A stretch of DNA of 7,195 nt from Candidatus Scatomorpha stercorigallinarum (GCA_018713375.1 DVOV01000234.1:1-7195), one strand, 5' to 3'; numbered from the stretch's first letter, positions 1 through 7,107 are shown. The notes: generated by a model from the letters alone, not told the origin. Numbers and translations are program-made.

Positions 1-1640
1 GCACCACGAGCATATACGAGCTGCCGCTGCGCGTGACGTACTACGCGCGCGTCTCGTCGGAGTCCGACGAGCAGCTCAACTCGCTGGGCAACCAGATAAA
101 ATACTACGAGGATTTGATTCGCCGTAACGCAGCCTGGACGTTTGTGCCGGGCTACATCGACGAGGGCCTGTCCGGCATCTCGACCAAGCGGCGCGAGAAT
201 TTCAACCGCATGGTGGACGACGCCGCGCGCGACAAGTTCGACCTTATCATAACCAAGGAAATCTCGCGTTTCGCGCGCAACACGCTCGACTCGATCCGCT
301 ACACGCGTGAGCTGCTCGCGGACGGCGTGGGCGTGTTCTTCCAAAACGACAACATCAATACGCTCGACGAGGACAGCGAGCTGCGGCTTTCCATCATGTC
401 GTCGATCGCGCAGGACGAGCTGCGCAAGCTCTCAAGCCGCGTGAAATTCGGACACCAGCAGGCGATAAAGCAGAGCGTCGTGCTGGGCAACAGCCGCATT
501 TTCGGCTACAAAAAGGACAGCAAGCGGCTCGTCATAGACGAGGATCAGGCGCCGATGGTGCGCGAGCTGTTTGAACTCTACGCCACGGACGAGTACAGCA
601 TGAAGCAGCTCGAGACGCTGTTCTGGGAAAAGGGCTACCGAAACTTAAACGGCAAGAAGATTGCGCACTCGACGATGTCGAACATGATAGCCAACCCCAA
701 GTACAAGGGTTACTACGTCGGCAACAAGGTCAAGGTCGTGGATATGTTCACTAAGAAGCAGAAGTTCCTGCCTCCGGAGGAGTGGGTCATGTTCAAGGAC
801 GAGACGGGCGAGATAGTCCCCGCCATCGTCAGCGAGGAGCTGTGGGAGCAAGCCAACGCCGTCTTGCAGCGGCGCAGCGAGGACGTAAAGAACCGCCGCG
901 GCGTCTGCAACCACGCGAACCTGCTCACCGGCAAGCTCTACTGCGCCCACTGCGGCGAGCCGTATTACCGGCGCGAGTCGCGCGACAGGGACGGGAACGT
1001 CAACAGCCGCTGGGTCTGCTCGGGAAAGATAAAGGCCGGGCGAGATTCCTGCCCGAGCTTCGCAATTTACGAAAGCGAGATAAAGCCGCTGCTCTTCGAG
1101 GTCTTCCGCGACACGCACGACGCCTCGGAAGAGATGCTGCACGAATATGAGCGCATGTACGCGGCCATGACCTCGGACGTGAATTTAGAGGGGCAGATAG
1201 CCGGCACAGAGGGCAGGATAGAGCTGGCGCTGAAGAAAAAGAGCAAGCTGCTGGAGCTGACGGCGCTCGGCCAGATAACGAACGAAGATTTTGCTGAGAT
1301 GACGGCCGCCTGCAACGCGGAGATAAAATCCGCCGAGCGCGAGCTGGCCGAGCTTCGCTCACAGCGGGATGACAGCGAGGAGTTTCGCCGGCACATGGAG
1401 AAGATACGCGCAACGCTCCGCGCCGCCGAACGGGAAGCGAACGCTGGCACAATAACGAAGGATTTCGTGGATACCTTCGTAGACAAGATAATCGCCACTC
1501 CCGTAGACGCGCGCACCATGCGGCTCGACGTGAAGATCTTCACCGGCGAGGTGACGGGCAAATACCTCGAAAAGCTCGCGCGTCGTACGGGCCACACGTT
1601 CAAGAAGATGATCGAGGCCTACGAGAACGGCATGAAGTAA
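1..1640 (+). CDS. Large serine recombinase (site-specific integrase/resolvase family), 5' end outside the window
   Basis: Large serine recombinases cut and rejoin DNA at attachment sites and move phages or integrative elements in and out of chromosomes. Counting from the GTG at 33, the resolvase catalytic domain spans about residues 1-145, with YARVS carrying the probable nucleophile Ser8, then EGLSG (44-48) and SRFARN (78-83). A recombinase DNA-binding domain (about 155-285) follows, then a zinc ribbon with Cys304, Cys307, Cys329 and Cys340, a long charged coiled coil (about 385-470), and a C-terminal part ending FKKMIEAYENGMK. The frame is open to the left edge and encodes TTSIYELPLR before the GTG. 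This continues the first beta strand that family members have, so the GTG is not the real start and the gene is cut by the window, not truncated in nature. All catalytic and zinc residues are intact, so it is probably active. Sampled stretches are less GC-rich (about 50-55%) than the genes to the right (about 65-75%), consistent with a mobile origin. Family assignment is firm; the element type is unknown. Confidence 0.95.
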   Translation, partial: TTSIYELPLRVTYYARVSSESDEQLNSLGNQIKYYEDLIRRNAAWTFVPGYIDEGLSGISTKRRENFNRMVDDAARDKFDLIITKEISRFARNTLDSIRYTRELLADGVGVFFQNDNINTLDEDSELRLSIMSSIAQDELRKLSSRVKFGHQQAIKQSVVLGNSRIFGYKKDSKRLVIDEDQAPMVRELFELYATDEYSMKQLETLFWEKGYRNLNGKKIAHSTMSNMIANPKYKGYYVGNKVKVVDMFTKKQKFLPPEEWVMFKDETGEIVPAIVSEELWEQANAVLQRRSEDVKNRRGVCNHANLLTGKLYCAHCGEPYYRRESRDRDGNVNSRWVCSGKIKAGRDSCPSFAIYESEIKPLLFEVFRDTHDASEEMLHEYERMYAAMTSDVNLEGQIAGTEGRIELALKKKSKLLELTALGQITNEDFAEMTAACNAEIKSAERELAELRSQRDDSEEFRRHMEKIRATLRAAEREANAGTITKDFVDTFVDKIIATPVDARTMRLDVKIFTGEVTGKYLEKLARRTGHTFKKMIEAYENGMK

Positions 1641-1654
1641 GCTCTTTACAGCGG

Positions 1655-1686
1655 GCGCGCCGCGGGTATCTCCGCGGCGCGCTTCC
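1655..1686 (+). terminator. Rho-independent terminator after the recombinase
   Basis: A perfect 11-bp inverted repeat (GCGCGCCGCGG at 1655-1665, its complement at 1672-1682) encloses a 6-base loop, and two G-T wobble pairs can lengthen the stem. It starts 15 bases after the recombinase stop. The tail (TTCCTGTT) is only weakly T-rich, so termination may be partial. The stem is strong enough to separate the recombinase transcript from the GTPase gene, which has its own promoter. Confidence 0.7.
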
Positions 1687-1704
1687 TGTTGCCTTATGGC
1701 GCGC

Positions 1705-1729
1705 ACAAACGGCACTGTACAAACTGCCG
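1705..1729. repeat. Direct and inverted repeat overlapping the GTPase promoter; possible operator or attachment-site remnant
   Basis: ACAAACGGCA (1705-1714) is repeated as ACAAACTGCC (1719-1728), with 8 of 10 bases identical and a 14-base period. The same stretch is an imperfect dyad, CGGCA-N10-TGCCG (1710-1729), with 7 of 10 pairs matching. It covers the proposed -35 hexamer, where a repressor site would be expected. It also lies in the gap after a recombinase gene, where an element boundary would be expected. The sequence does not decide between these, and the repeat is short enough to be chance. Confidence 0.3.
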
Positions 1730-1745
1730 CCTGCTGTTGTATAAT
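1716..1745 (+). promoter_or_regulatory. Sigma-A-type promoter for the GTPase-NYN gene
   Basis: A perfect -10 box TATAAT (1740-1745) stands out in a GC-rich region. The best -35 match is TGTACA (1716-1721), 4 of 6 against TTGACA with an 18-base spacer. Transcription would start near 1752, giving a leader of about 54 bases before the ATG at 1806. The leader is too short for a typical riboswitch or a TetM-style attenuator. Confidence 0.65.
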
Positions 1746-1790
1746 GATTGTTTGTGAGTTTTCGCGGCGCCGCCGCAGGGATATACATAC

Positions 1791-1797
1791 GGAAGGG
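1791..1797 (+). promoter_or_regulatory. Ribosome binding site of the GTPase-NYN gene
   Basis: GGAAGGG lies 8 bases before the ATG at 1806. It fixes this start, which also gives the expected N-terminus of a translational GTPase, with the P-loop beginning about ten residues in. Confidence 0.7.
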
Positions 1798-1805
1798 ACG
1801 ACGGG

Positions 1806-4406
1806 ATGAAACGGCTGGTCATTGGCATATTGGCCCATGTGGACTCGGGCAAGACGACGCTCAGCGAGGCGATGCTTTACCGCGCGGGTGCGCTGCGGAA
1901 GCTGGGGCGCGTCGATCACCGCGACGCCTTCCTGGACACGGACGCGCTCGAGCGCTCGCGCGGCATCACCATTTTTTCCAAGCAGGCGCTGCTCAAGCTG
2001 CCCGGCGCGGAGCTGACGCTGCTGGACACGCCGGGCCATGTGGACTTCTCCGCCGAGGCTGAGCGGGCTTTGCAGGTGATGGACTACGCCGTGCTGGTGA
2101 TAAGCGGCACGGACGGCGTCCAGAGCCACACGGAGACGCTCTGGCGGCTGCTGGAGCGTTACCAGGTGCCCGTGTTCATCTTCCTCAACAAAATGGACCT
2201 GGCCGGCGCGGACCGCGCCGCGCGCATGGACGAGCTGCGCCGGCGCTTCGGCTCCGGCTGCGTGGACATGGCCTCGCCGGACAGCGCGGAGGAGCTGGCG
2301 CTCTGCAACGAGGAGCTGCTGGAGGCCGTCGCCGCCGGCGCCGCGCCCACGGAGGAGCAGCTCGCCGCGGCCATCTCGCGCCGCGAGCTCTTCCCCTGCT
2401 ATTTCGGCGCGGCTTTGAAGCTGGAGGGCGTGGACAGCCTGCTGGACGCGCTCGCGCGCCTCACCTCCCCCCTGCCGCCGCGCGTGGACTTCGGCGCGCG
2501 TATCTTCAAGGTCACCCGCGCGGAGGACGGCGCGCGCCTCACCTGGCTGAAGGTGACGGGCGGCGAGCTGAAAGTGAAAGCCGAGCTGGCCTCACGGCCG
2601 GACGCCGCGCGCGCCTGGCGCGCCAAGGCCGACCAGCTGCGGCTCTATTCCGGGGCCAAATACAGCCTTCTCAACGCCGCGCCGCCGGGCACGGTCTGCG
2701 CCGTCACCGGCCTTGCGGACAGCTACCCCGGCGAGGGCCTGGGCTTTGAGCCGGACGCCGCCGCGCCCGCGCTGGAGCCTGTGCTGCGCTACCGCGTGCT
2801 GCTGCCCGACGGCTGCGACGTACACGCCGCCCTGCGCCAGCTGCGCGAGCTGGAGCAGGAGGACCCGCTGCTGCACGTTGTCTGGGACGAGCGCGCCGGC
2901 GCGGCCTACCTGCAGCTGATGGGCGAGGTGCAGCTGGAGATATTGCAGAGCCTGCTGGAGCGCCGCTTCGGCCTCAAAGTGTCCTTTGACGAGGGCGGCA
3001 TCCTGTACAAGGAGACCATCCGCGCGCAGGCGGAGGGCATGGGGCACTATGAGCCGCTGCGCCACTATGCGGAAGTGCATCTGCTGCTCTCCCCCGGCGA
3101 GCGCGGCAGCGGCGTACAGCTGGCCAGCGTCTGCCCCACGGACGAGCTTGCGCTCAACTGGCAGCGGCTCATCCTCACGCACCTGGCCGAAAAGACGCAC
3201 GTCGGCCCCCTCACCGGCGCGCCGTTGACGGATGTGAAGCTCACGCTCGCCTCCGGCCGCGCGCACCCCAAGCACACGGAGGGCGGCGACTTCCGCCAGG
3301 CCACCTACCGCGCCGTCCGCCAGGGGCTGCGCACTGCCGCCGCGCGCGGGGACTGCGTGCTGCTGGAGCCCTGGTACACGTTCACGCTCCGCCTGCCGCA
3401 GGAGGCCGTGGGCCGCGCCCTGGCCGACATGCCGCGGCTCTTCGCGGATTTCGACCCGCCCGTCACCGAGGGCGGCGAGGCCGTCATCACGGGCCGCGCA
3501 CCCGTCTCGGAGCTGATGGGCTACGCGCGGGAGGTGGCGGCCTACACCCGCGGGCGCGGGCAGCTCGCCTGCCTGCCGGGAGGCTACGCCGAGTGCCACA
3601 ACGCGGATGAGGTCATCGCCGCCGCCGGCTATGACGCGGACGCCGACACGGAAAACACCGCGGACTCCGTCTTTTGCAGCCACGGCGCGGGCGTGCTCGT
3701 GCGCTGGGACGAAGCGCCCGCCCACATGCACCTGCCCAGCGTCCTCGAGCGCGGCCAGCGCCTGAGCGCCGCCGCGCAGGAGGCTCCCGTATCCCGCGCC
3801 GAGCGGGCCGACGCCTACCGCGCCGCCCTGGCCGCGGACAAAGAGCTGATGGCCATTTTCGAGCGCACCTACGGCCCCATCCGCCGCGACAGCGTGCAGG
3901 CCATGCGCACGGTAAAGCGCCCGCCGTCCTCCGGCGGCCAGCCGCGCCGCGCGCCCGCCCGGCCGCAGGACACGGGCCCCGAGTACCTGCTGGTGGACGG
4001 CTACAACGTCATCTTCGCCTGGGAGGGGCTCAAGGAGCTGGCCGAGAAGAACCTGGACGCCGCACGCGCCCGGCTGATGGACCGCCTGTGCAACTTCGCC
4101 GGCTACCGCCGCTGCGTGCTGATACTGGTGTTCGACGCCTGGAAGGTCAAGGGCGGCGAGCGCGAGGTGGAGCAGTACCACAACATCTACGTCGTCTACA
4201 CCCGCGAGGCGGAGACGGCCGACATGTACATCGAAAAGGCCACGCACGAGATAGCCCGCCGCCACCGCACGCGCGTCGTCACCTCGGACGCCGCCGAGCA
4301 GCTCATCATCCTCGGCAACGGCGCGCTGCGCGTCTCCTCCCACTCCTTTGAGGAGGAGGTGCTCGCCGCCGAGGCGGAGATCCGCGAGCTCCTCGCCCAG
4401 CAATAA
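1806..4406 (+). CDS. EF-G/TetM-like ribosomal GTPase fused to a C-terminal YacP/Rae1-like NYN ribonuclease domain
   Basis: This 866-residue cytoplasmic protein has two parts. The first (1 to about 605) follows the EF-G/TetM plan. The GTP-binding domain has G1 AHVDSGKT (10-17), G2 RGIT (52-55), G3 DTPGH (74-78) and G4 NKMD (128-131). Domain II is about 226-320, III about 325-398, IV about 399-525 with the tip motif HPKHTEGGDFR (487-497), and V about 526-605. A helical stretch (about 640-690) and a Pro/Arg-rich linker (about 703-724) lead to the second part, a PIN-like NYN domain (726 to about 863). It begins YLLVDGYN and contains VFDAWKVKG, ETAD and TSD. Asp731 and Asp806 align with Asp7 and Asp81 of Bacillus Rae1, a ribosome-dependent mRNA endonuclease (alignment from memory). 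TetM itself is about 640 residues and lacks this domain. The gene is monocistronic, with its own promoter and terminator. It may be labelled tetracycline resistance by similarity, but the TetM-specific loop is absent, so a ribosome-rescue or mRNA-cleavage role is more likely (inference). Confidence 0.92.
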   Translation: MKRLVIGILAHVDSGKTTLSEAMLYRAGALRKLGRVDHRDAFLDTDALERSRGITIFSKQALLKLPGAELTLLDTPGHVDFSAEAERALQVMDYAVLVISGTDGVQSHTETLWRLLERYQVPVFIFLNKMDLAGADRAARMDELRRRFGSGCVDMASPDSAEELALCNEELLEAVAAGAAPTEEQLAAAISRRELFPCYFGAALKLEGVDSLLDALARLTSPLPPRVDFGARIFKVTRAEDGARLTWLKVTGGELKVKAELASRPDAARAWRAKADQLRLYSGAKYSLLNAAPPGTVCAVTGLADSYPGEGLGFEPDAAAPALEPVLRYRVLLPDGCDVHAALRQLRELEQEDPLLHVVWDERAGAAYLQLMGEVQLEILQSLLERRFGLKVSFDEGGILYKETIRAQAEGMGHYEPLRHYAEVHLLLSPGERGSGVQLASVCPTDELALNWQRLILTHLAEKTHVGPLTGAPLTDVKLTLASGRAHPKHTEGGDFRQATYRAVRQGLRTAAARGDCVLLEPWYTFTLRLPQEAVGRALADMPRLFADFDPPVTEGGEAVITGRAPVSELMGYAREVAAYTRGRGQLACLPGGYAECHNADEVIAAAGYDADADTENTADSVFCSHGAGVLVRWDEAPAHMHLPSVLERGQRLSAAAQEAPVSRAERADAYRAALAADKELMAIFERTYGPIRRDSVQAMRTVKRPPSSGGQPRRAPARPQDTGPEYLLVDGYNVIFAWEGLKELAEKNLDAARARLMDRLCNFAGYRRCVLILVFDAWKVKGGEREVEQYHNIYVVYTREAETADMYIEKATHEIARRHRTRVVTSDAAEQLIILGNGALRVSSHSFEEEVLAAEAEIRELLAQQ

Positions 4407-4409
4407 ACG

Positions 4410-4446
4410 ATCCCCCGGAGAGCCCAGCCCTCCGGGGGATATTTTT
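4410..4446 (+). terminator. Rho-independent terminator between convergent genes
   Basis: ATCCCCCGGAG (4410-4420) pairs perfectly with 4430-4440 around a 9-base loop and is followed by ATTTTTG, a good U-tract for + strand transcripts. It begins 4 bases after the stop of the GTPase-NYN gene. The convergent exonuclease gene ends at 4472, so the hairpin can also meet - strand transcripts. On that side the tail (TCGTTTATT) is weaker, so it is probably bidirectional but better in the + direction. Confidence 0.9.
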
Positions 4447-4471
4447 GCGCCCTATTCGCCCGCTTATGGGC

Positions 4472-5143
4472 TCACTCCCGCTCATAGAGCGCTGCTCCCG
4501 GCTCGAAGCCCTGCGGCCGGTAGGTGATGGAGCCGATGCGCGGCTTCGGCACGCCGTAGCGCGGGTTGTAGCCGAATAGGTTTACATAATTCATAAGGTC
4601 GTCCTTTTCCTCCGCCATCGCCTGGAGCAGCTCCAGCGTGGCGGAGGCGTCGTCTATCGCACGGTGCGTGTTCTGCCCGGCGAGGCAGTAGGCCTCCACG
4701 GCGTTTTCCAGCCGGTGCGGATAGGGCCGCCGGTCGCGGTAGACGGTGAGCGCGTCCAGGAACTTCAGCCCCCGCAGCGCGCCCTCCAGCCCAGCTTCGC
4801 GCAGGAGGTAATAAAGGAAACAGAGGTCGAACTGCGCGTTGTAGGCCGCGAGCAGCGTCCCCGGCGCGCTGAGCATGTCCGCCAGCCGCTGCGCGGCCTC
4901 GCGCGCCGGCTCGCCCTCGCGCGCGAGCTGTTCGTCCGTGATGCCCGTCAGGCGCGATATGAACGGCGGCACCCGCCGCCCTTCCGGCAGCGAGACGAGC
5001 AGGTCGAAGCTCTCCTCCCCGCCCGCCGGCGTTATCTTCAGGGCGGCGAGCTCGATGACGCGCTCCCGCGCGGGGTCGATGCCCGTCGTCTCCGTGTCCA
5101 GCACCACCAGGCTCTCGAAGCCCTCCCACAGCCACTCAGCCAT
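4472..5143 (-). CDS. DEDDh-family 3'-5' exonuclease (DnaQ/PolC-epsilon-like)
   Basis: A 223-residue protein with the full DEDDh two-metal exonuclease signature: Exo I VLDTETTG (Asp16, Glu18), Exo II NAQFD (Asp106) and Exo III HRAIDD (His160, Asp165). Such enzymes remove nucleotides from the 3' ends of DNA or RNA, as polymerase proofreading subunits or as stand-alone repair and processing nucleases. The nuclease fold occupies about residues 10-175. The C-terminal 45 residues (NLFGYNPRYGVPK and onward) match no domain I recognise. There is no polymerase or BRCT domain attached, so it is not PolC or DinG. The ATG is preceded by a good ribosome binding site inside the end of recQ, and the two genes overlap by 8 bases (ATGGCTGA). 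This indicates one transcript and likely translational coupling, and suggests a repair role alongside the helicase (inference). Substrate is unknown. Confidence 0.92.
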   Translation of the reverse strand: MAEWLWEGFESLVVLDTETTGIDPARERVIELAALKITPAGGEESFDLLVSLPEGRRVPPFISRLTGITDEQLAREGEPAREAAQRLADMLSAPGTLLAAYNAQFDLCFLYYLLREAGLEGALRGLKFLDALTVYRDRRPYPHRLENAVEAYCLAGQNTHRAIDDASATLELLQAMAEEKDDLMNYVNLFGYNPRYGVPKPRIGSITYRPQGFEPGAALYERE

Positions 5144-6989
5144 CCTGCGTCTTCCTCCAGTTTTCTATCTCTTTCAGGAAAGCCGCGCCGTAGCGCCGGG
5201 CCTTCACTTCGCCCACGCCGGCCACGTCCAGCAGCTCCAGCGAGTCGCGCGGCTTTTTCGCCGCCATGTCGGCCAGCGTGACGTTGGAGAAAATGACATA
5301 GGGCGGGACGCCCTGCTCCTCCGCCAGCCGGTAGCGCAGCAGCCTCAGCCGCTCGTAGAGCACGGCGTTTGGCTCTGTGGGCGCGGCAGTGGAGCCGCGC
5401 CGACGGCGCTCTTTTTTCTCCTCCGGGCGCGCCCGGCGCTCCGTCAGCGTCACGCGCCCACCGCGGAACAGCACTTCCGCCGCCTCCGCCGTGGGGATGA
5501 GCACGCCGTGATCGCCCCGCGCCAGATATCCCAGTTCCATCAGCCGCTCGGCGAGCGCGCTCACTTCCGCGGCCTTCGCGCCCTTCATCAGTCCATAGGT
5601 GCTCAGCCCGTCGAACCCTTTTTCGCGCACCCGCGCGCTGTTGGCCCCGCGCAGGCACTCCGTGAGCGCGCTCAGGCCCATGTAATAGCCGCAGCTGTCA
5701 TAGATGCGCTTCGCGCAGGAGAGCATGATCTGCGCTTCCCGCGTCACATCCCGCTCGGTGAACTGCCCGCGGCAGTTGCCGCAGTTCCCGCAGTGCCCGT
5801 CGTGCTCCTGCCCGAAATACTCCAATATGTACCCGCGCAGGCAGTCGTGCGTGCGGCAATAGGCGGCCATCTCCCGCAGCCGGTCGCGTTCCCGCTCGCG
5901 GACGGCCTCCGCCTCCTCGATGCTCAGCCCGTCGCCCTGCCCGGAGAGCTCGATGAGCCGCAGGCCCGTCATGATGTCGGAGGGCGAAAAGAGCAGTATG
6001 CAGTCCGCCCGCTCGCCGTCGCGCCCCGCGCGCCCGGCCTCCTGGTAATAGGCTTCGACGCTCTTCGGCATGTTGTAGTGTATCACAAAGCCCACGTTGG
6101 ATTTGTCTATGCCCATGCCGAAGGCGTTGGTGGCCACCATCACCGTTTTGCGGTCGCAGATGAAGTCGTCCTGGTTGCGCTGCCGCTCGTCTGCCCGCAG
6201 GCCCGCATGATAGCGCGTGGCGGCGCGGCCGTCGTCCTGCAGGGCCTGGCAGACGTCCTCCACGGCCCGCCGCGTGGCGCAGTAGACGATGCCGCTCTTC
6301 CCCTGCCTTGCGTCCAGCAGCCGCCGCAGGGCGCTGAACTTGTCCCGCGGCCGCAATACGTCAAAATACAGGTTTGGCCGGTCGAAGCCGGTGGTCACGC
6401 ACAGCGGCGAGCGCAGGCGCAGTATGCGTATCACGTCCTCGCGCACCTCCGGCGTGGCCGTGGCCGTAAAGGCGCCCACGGGCGGCCGCTTTGGCAGCTT
6501 TTGCAGGAAATCCACGATGCGCAGGTAGCTGGGGCGGAAATCCTGCCCCCACTGGGAGATGCAGTGCGCCTCGTCCACCGCCACCAGCGAGATGTCAGCC
6601 GCTGTCGCCACAGAGAGGAAGAGCGCCGTGTCCAGCCGCTCCGGCGCCACATAGACGAGCTTATAGCCGCCCGCCCTCATGCGCGAGCAGGTCTCGCGGA
6701 ATTCTTCCGGGGAGAGCGAGCTGTTGATACAGGCCGCGGGCACGCCCGCCTCGCGCAGGGCCGCGACCTGGTCCTTCATCAGGGAGATGAGCGGGGAGAT
6801 CACCAGCGCCGTCCCCGGCAGCAGGATGGCCGGCAGCTGGTAGCAGGCGCTCTTGCCGCCGCCCGTGGGCATCACGCCGAACACGTCGCGCCCGGCCAGC
6901 AGGCCCTCCGCCAGTTCGCGCTGGCCGCGGCGGAACTGCGAGTGCCCAAAATACCGCTTGAGCGCCGCCTCGATGCCCGCGTCCGCCAT
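5136..6989 (-). CDS. recQ: ATP-dependent DNA helicase RecQ
   Basis: RecQ unwinds DNA 3'-5' in recombination and fork repair. Counting from the ATG at 6989 (617 residues, close to the 609 of E. coli RecQ), the motifs are: motif 0 FGHSQFRRGQ (14-23), Walker A TGGGKS (42-47), DEAH (139-142) followed by the aromatic-rich loop CISQWGQDFRP (143-153), motif III TATAT (175-179), and motif VI QEAGRAGRDG (316-325). A RecQ zinc-binding cluster has Cys383, Cys400, Cys403 and Cys406 with the canonical 16-2-2 spacing. An RQC winged-helix domain (about 417-514), an Arg/Lys/Glu-rich linker (about 520-540) and a C-terminal HRDC domain (about 541-613) complete the full-length architecture. A longer reading from a GTG at 7016 is possible, but that codon sits at the predicted transcription start and lacks a ribosome site, whereas the ATG has a strong one. 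It is the first gene of an operon with the exonuclease. Nothing appears damaged. Confidence 0.97.
   Translation of the reverse strand: MADAGIEAALKRYFGHSQFRRGQRELAEGLLAGRDVFGVMPTGGGKSACYQLPAILLPGTALVISPLISLMKDQVAALREAGVPAACINSSLSPEEFRETCSRMRAGGYKLVYVAPERLDTALFLSVATAADISLVAVDEAHCISQWGQDFRPSYLRIVDFLQKLPKRPPVGAFTATATPEVREDVIRILRLRSPLCVTTGFDRPNLYFDVLRPRDKFSALRRLLDARQGKSGIVYCATRRAVEDVCQALQDDGRAATRYHAGLRADERQRNQDDFICDRKTVMVATNAFGMGIDKSNVGFVIHYNMPKSVEAYYQEAGRAGRDGERADCILLFSPSDIMTGLRLIELSGQGDGLSIEEAEAVRERERDRLREMAAYCRTHDCLRGYILEYFGQEHDGHCGNCGNCRGQFTERDVTREAQIMLSCAKRIYDSCGYYMGLSALTECLRGANSARVREKGFDGLSTYGLMKGAKAAEVSALAERLMELGYLARGDHGVLIPTAEAAEVLFRGGRVTLTERRARPEEKKERRRRGSTAAPTEPNAVLYERLRLLRYRLAEEQGVPPYVIFSNVTLADMAAKKPRDSLELLDVAGVGEVKARRYGAAFLKEIENWRKTQDG
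5151..5158 (-). promoter_or_regulatory. Ribosome binding site of the exonuclease gene, inside the 3' end of recQ
   Basis: On the - strand GGAGGAAG lies 7 bases before the ATG at 5143. It is within the last codons of recQ, so ribosomes finishing recQ are well placed to restart on the exonuclease. Confidence 0.7.
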
Positions 6990-6993
6990 GTTT

Positions 6994-7004
6994 CTCCCCC
7001 CTCC
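6994..7004 (-). promoter_or_regulatory. Ribosome binding site deciding the recQ start
   Basis: On the - strand GGAGGGGGGAG is followed by AAAC and then the ATG at 6989. This purine run supports the ATG over the in-frame GTG 27 bases upstream. Confidence 0.75.
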
Positions 7005-7021
7005 GGCTTTTTCCACAGCCC

Positions 7022-7051
7022 ATTATACCCTCCCGCCCATCTATCCTGCAA
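7022..7051 (-). promoter_or_regulatory. Probable sigma-A promoter of the recQ-exonuclease operon
   Basis: On the - strand a perfect TATAAT (7027-7022) is preceded, 18 bases away, by TTGCAG (7051-7046), a 3 of 6 match to TTGACA. Predicted transcription begins near 7015, leaving a leader of about 25 bases before the ATG at 6989. No LexA-like box of the Firmicute type (CGAAC-N4-GTTCG) was seen nearby. Confidence 0.6.
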
Positions 7052-7107
7052 CTAAAAATGTGCGCCATGGCGGAAGCGCCCATAAGTGCTTGTATTGATG
7101 AAAGTAA

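Noticed and set aside
1764..1773. Perfect 10-bp palindrome GCGGCGCCGC in the GTPase leader.
   Set aside because: It has no loop for a hairpin and is a likely chance product of GC-rich sequence. It was not supported as an attenuator or operator.
1748..2062. A frame starting at a TTG just after the TATAAT box and running into the GTPase gene.
   Set aside because: Its start would lie at or before the predicted transcription start, it has no ribosome site, and it overlaps the true gene out of frame.
2592..4403. A 603-codon open frame on the - strand inside the GTPase-NYN gene.
   Set aside because: It is the antisense shadow of a gene with clear domains, is low in complexity and has no ribosome site or promoter.
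4875..7055. A 726-codon open frame on the + strand opposite recQ and the exonuclease.
   Set aside because: Its translation shows no recognisable motif and is rich in Arg, Ala, His and Pro, as expected for the antisense of GC-rich coding DNA. The opposite strand carries two proteins with complete catalytic motifs.
7063..7072. Perfect palindrome CGCCATGGCG upstream of the recQ promoter.
   Set aside because: It is only 10 bp long and resembles no regulator site I know. It lies about 12 bases beyond the -35, so an operator is possible but unsupported.
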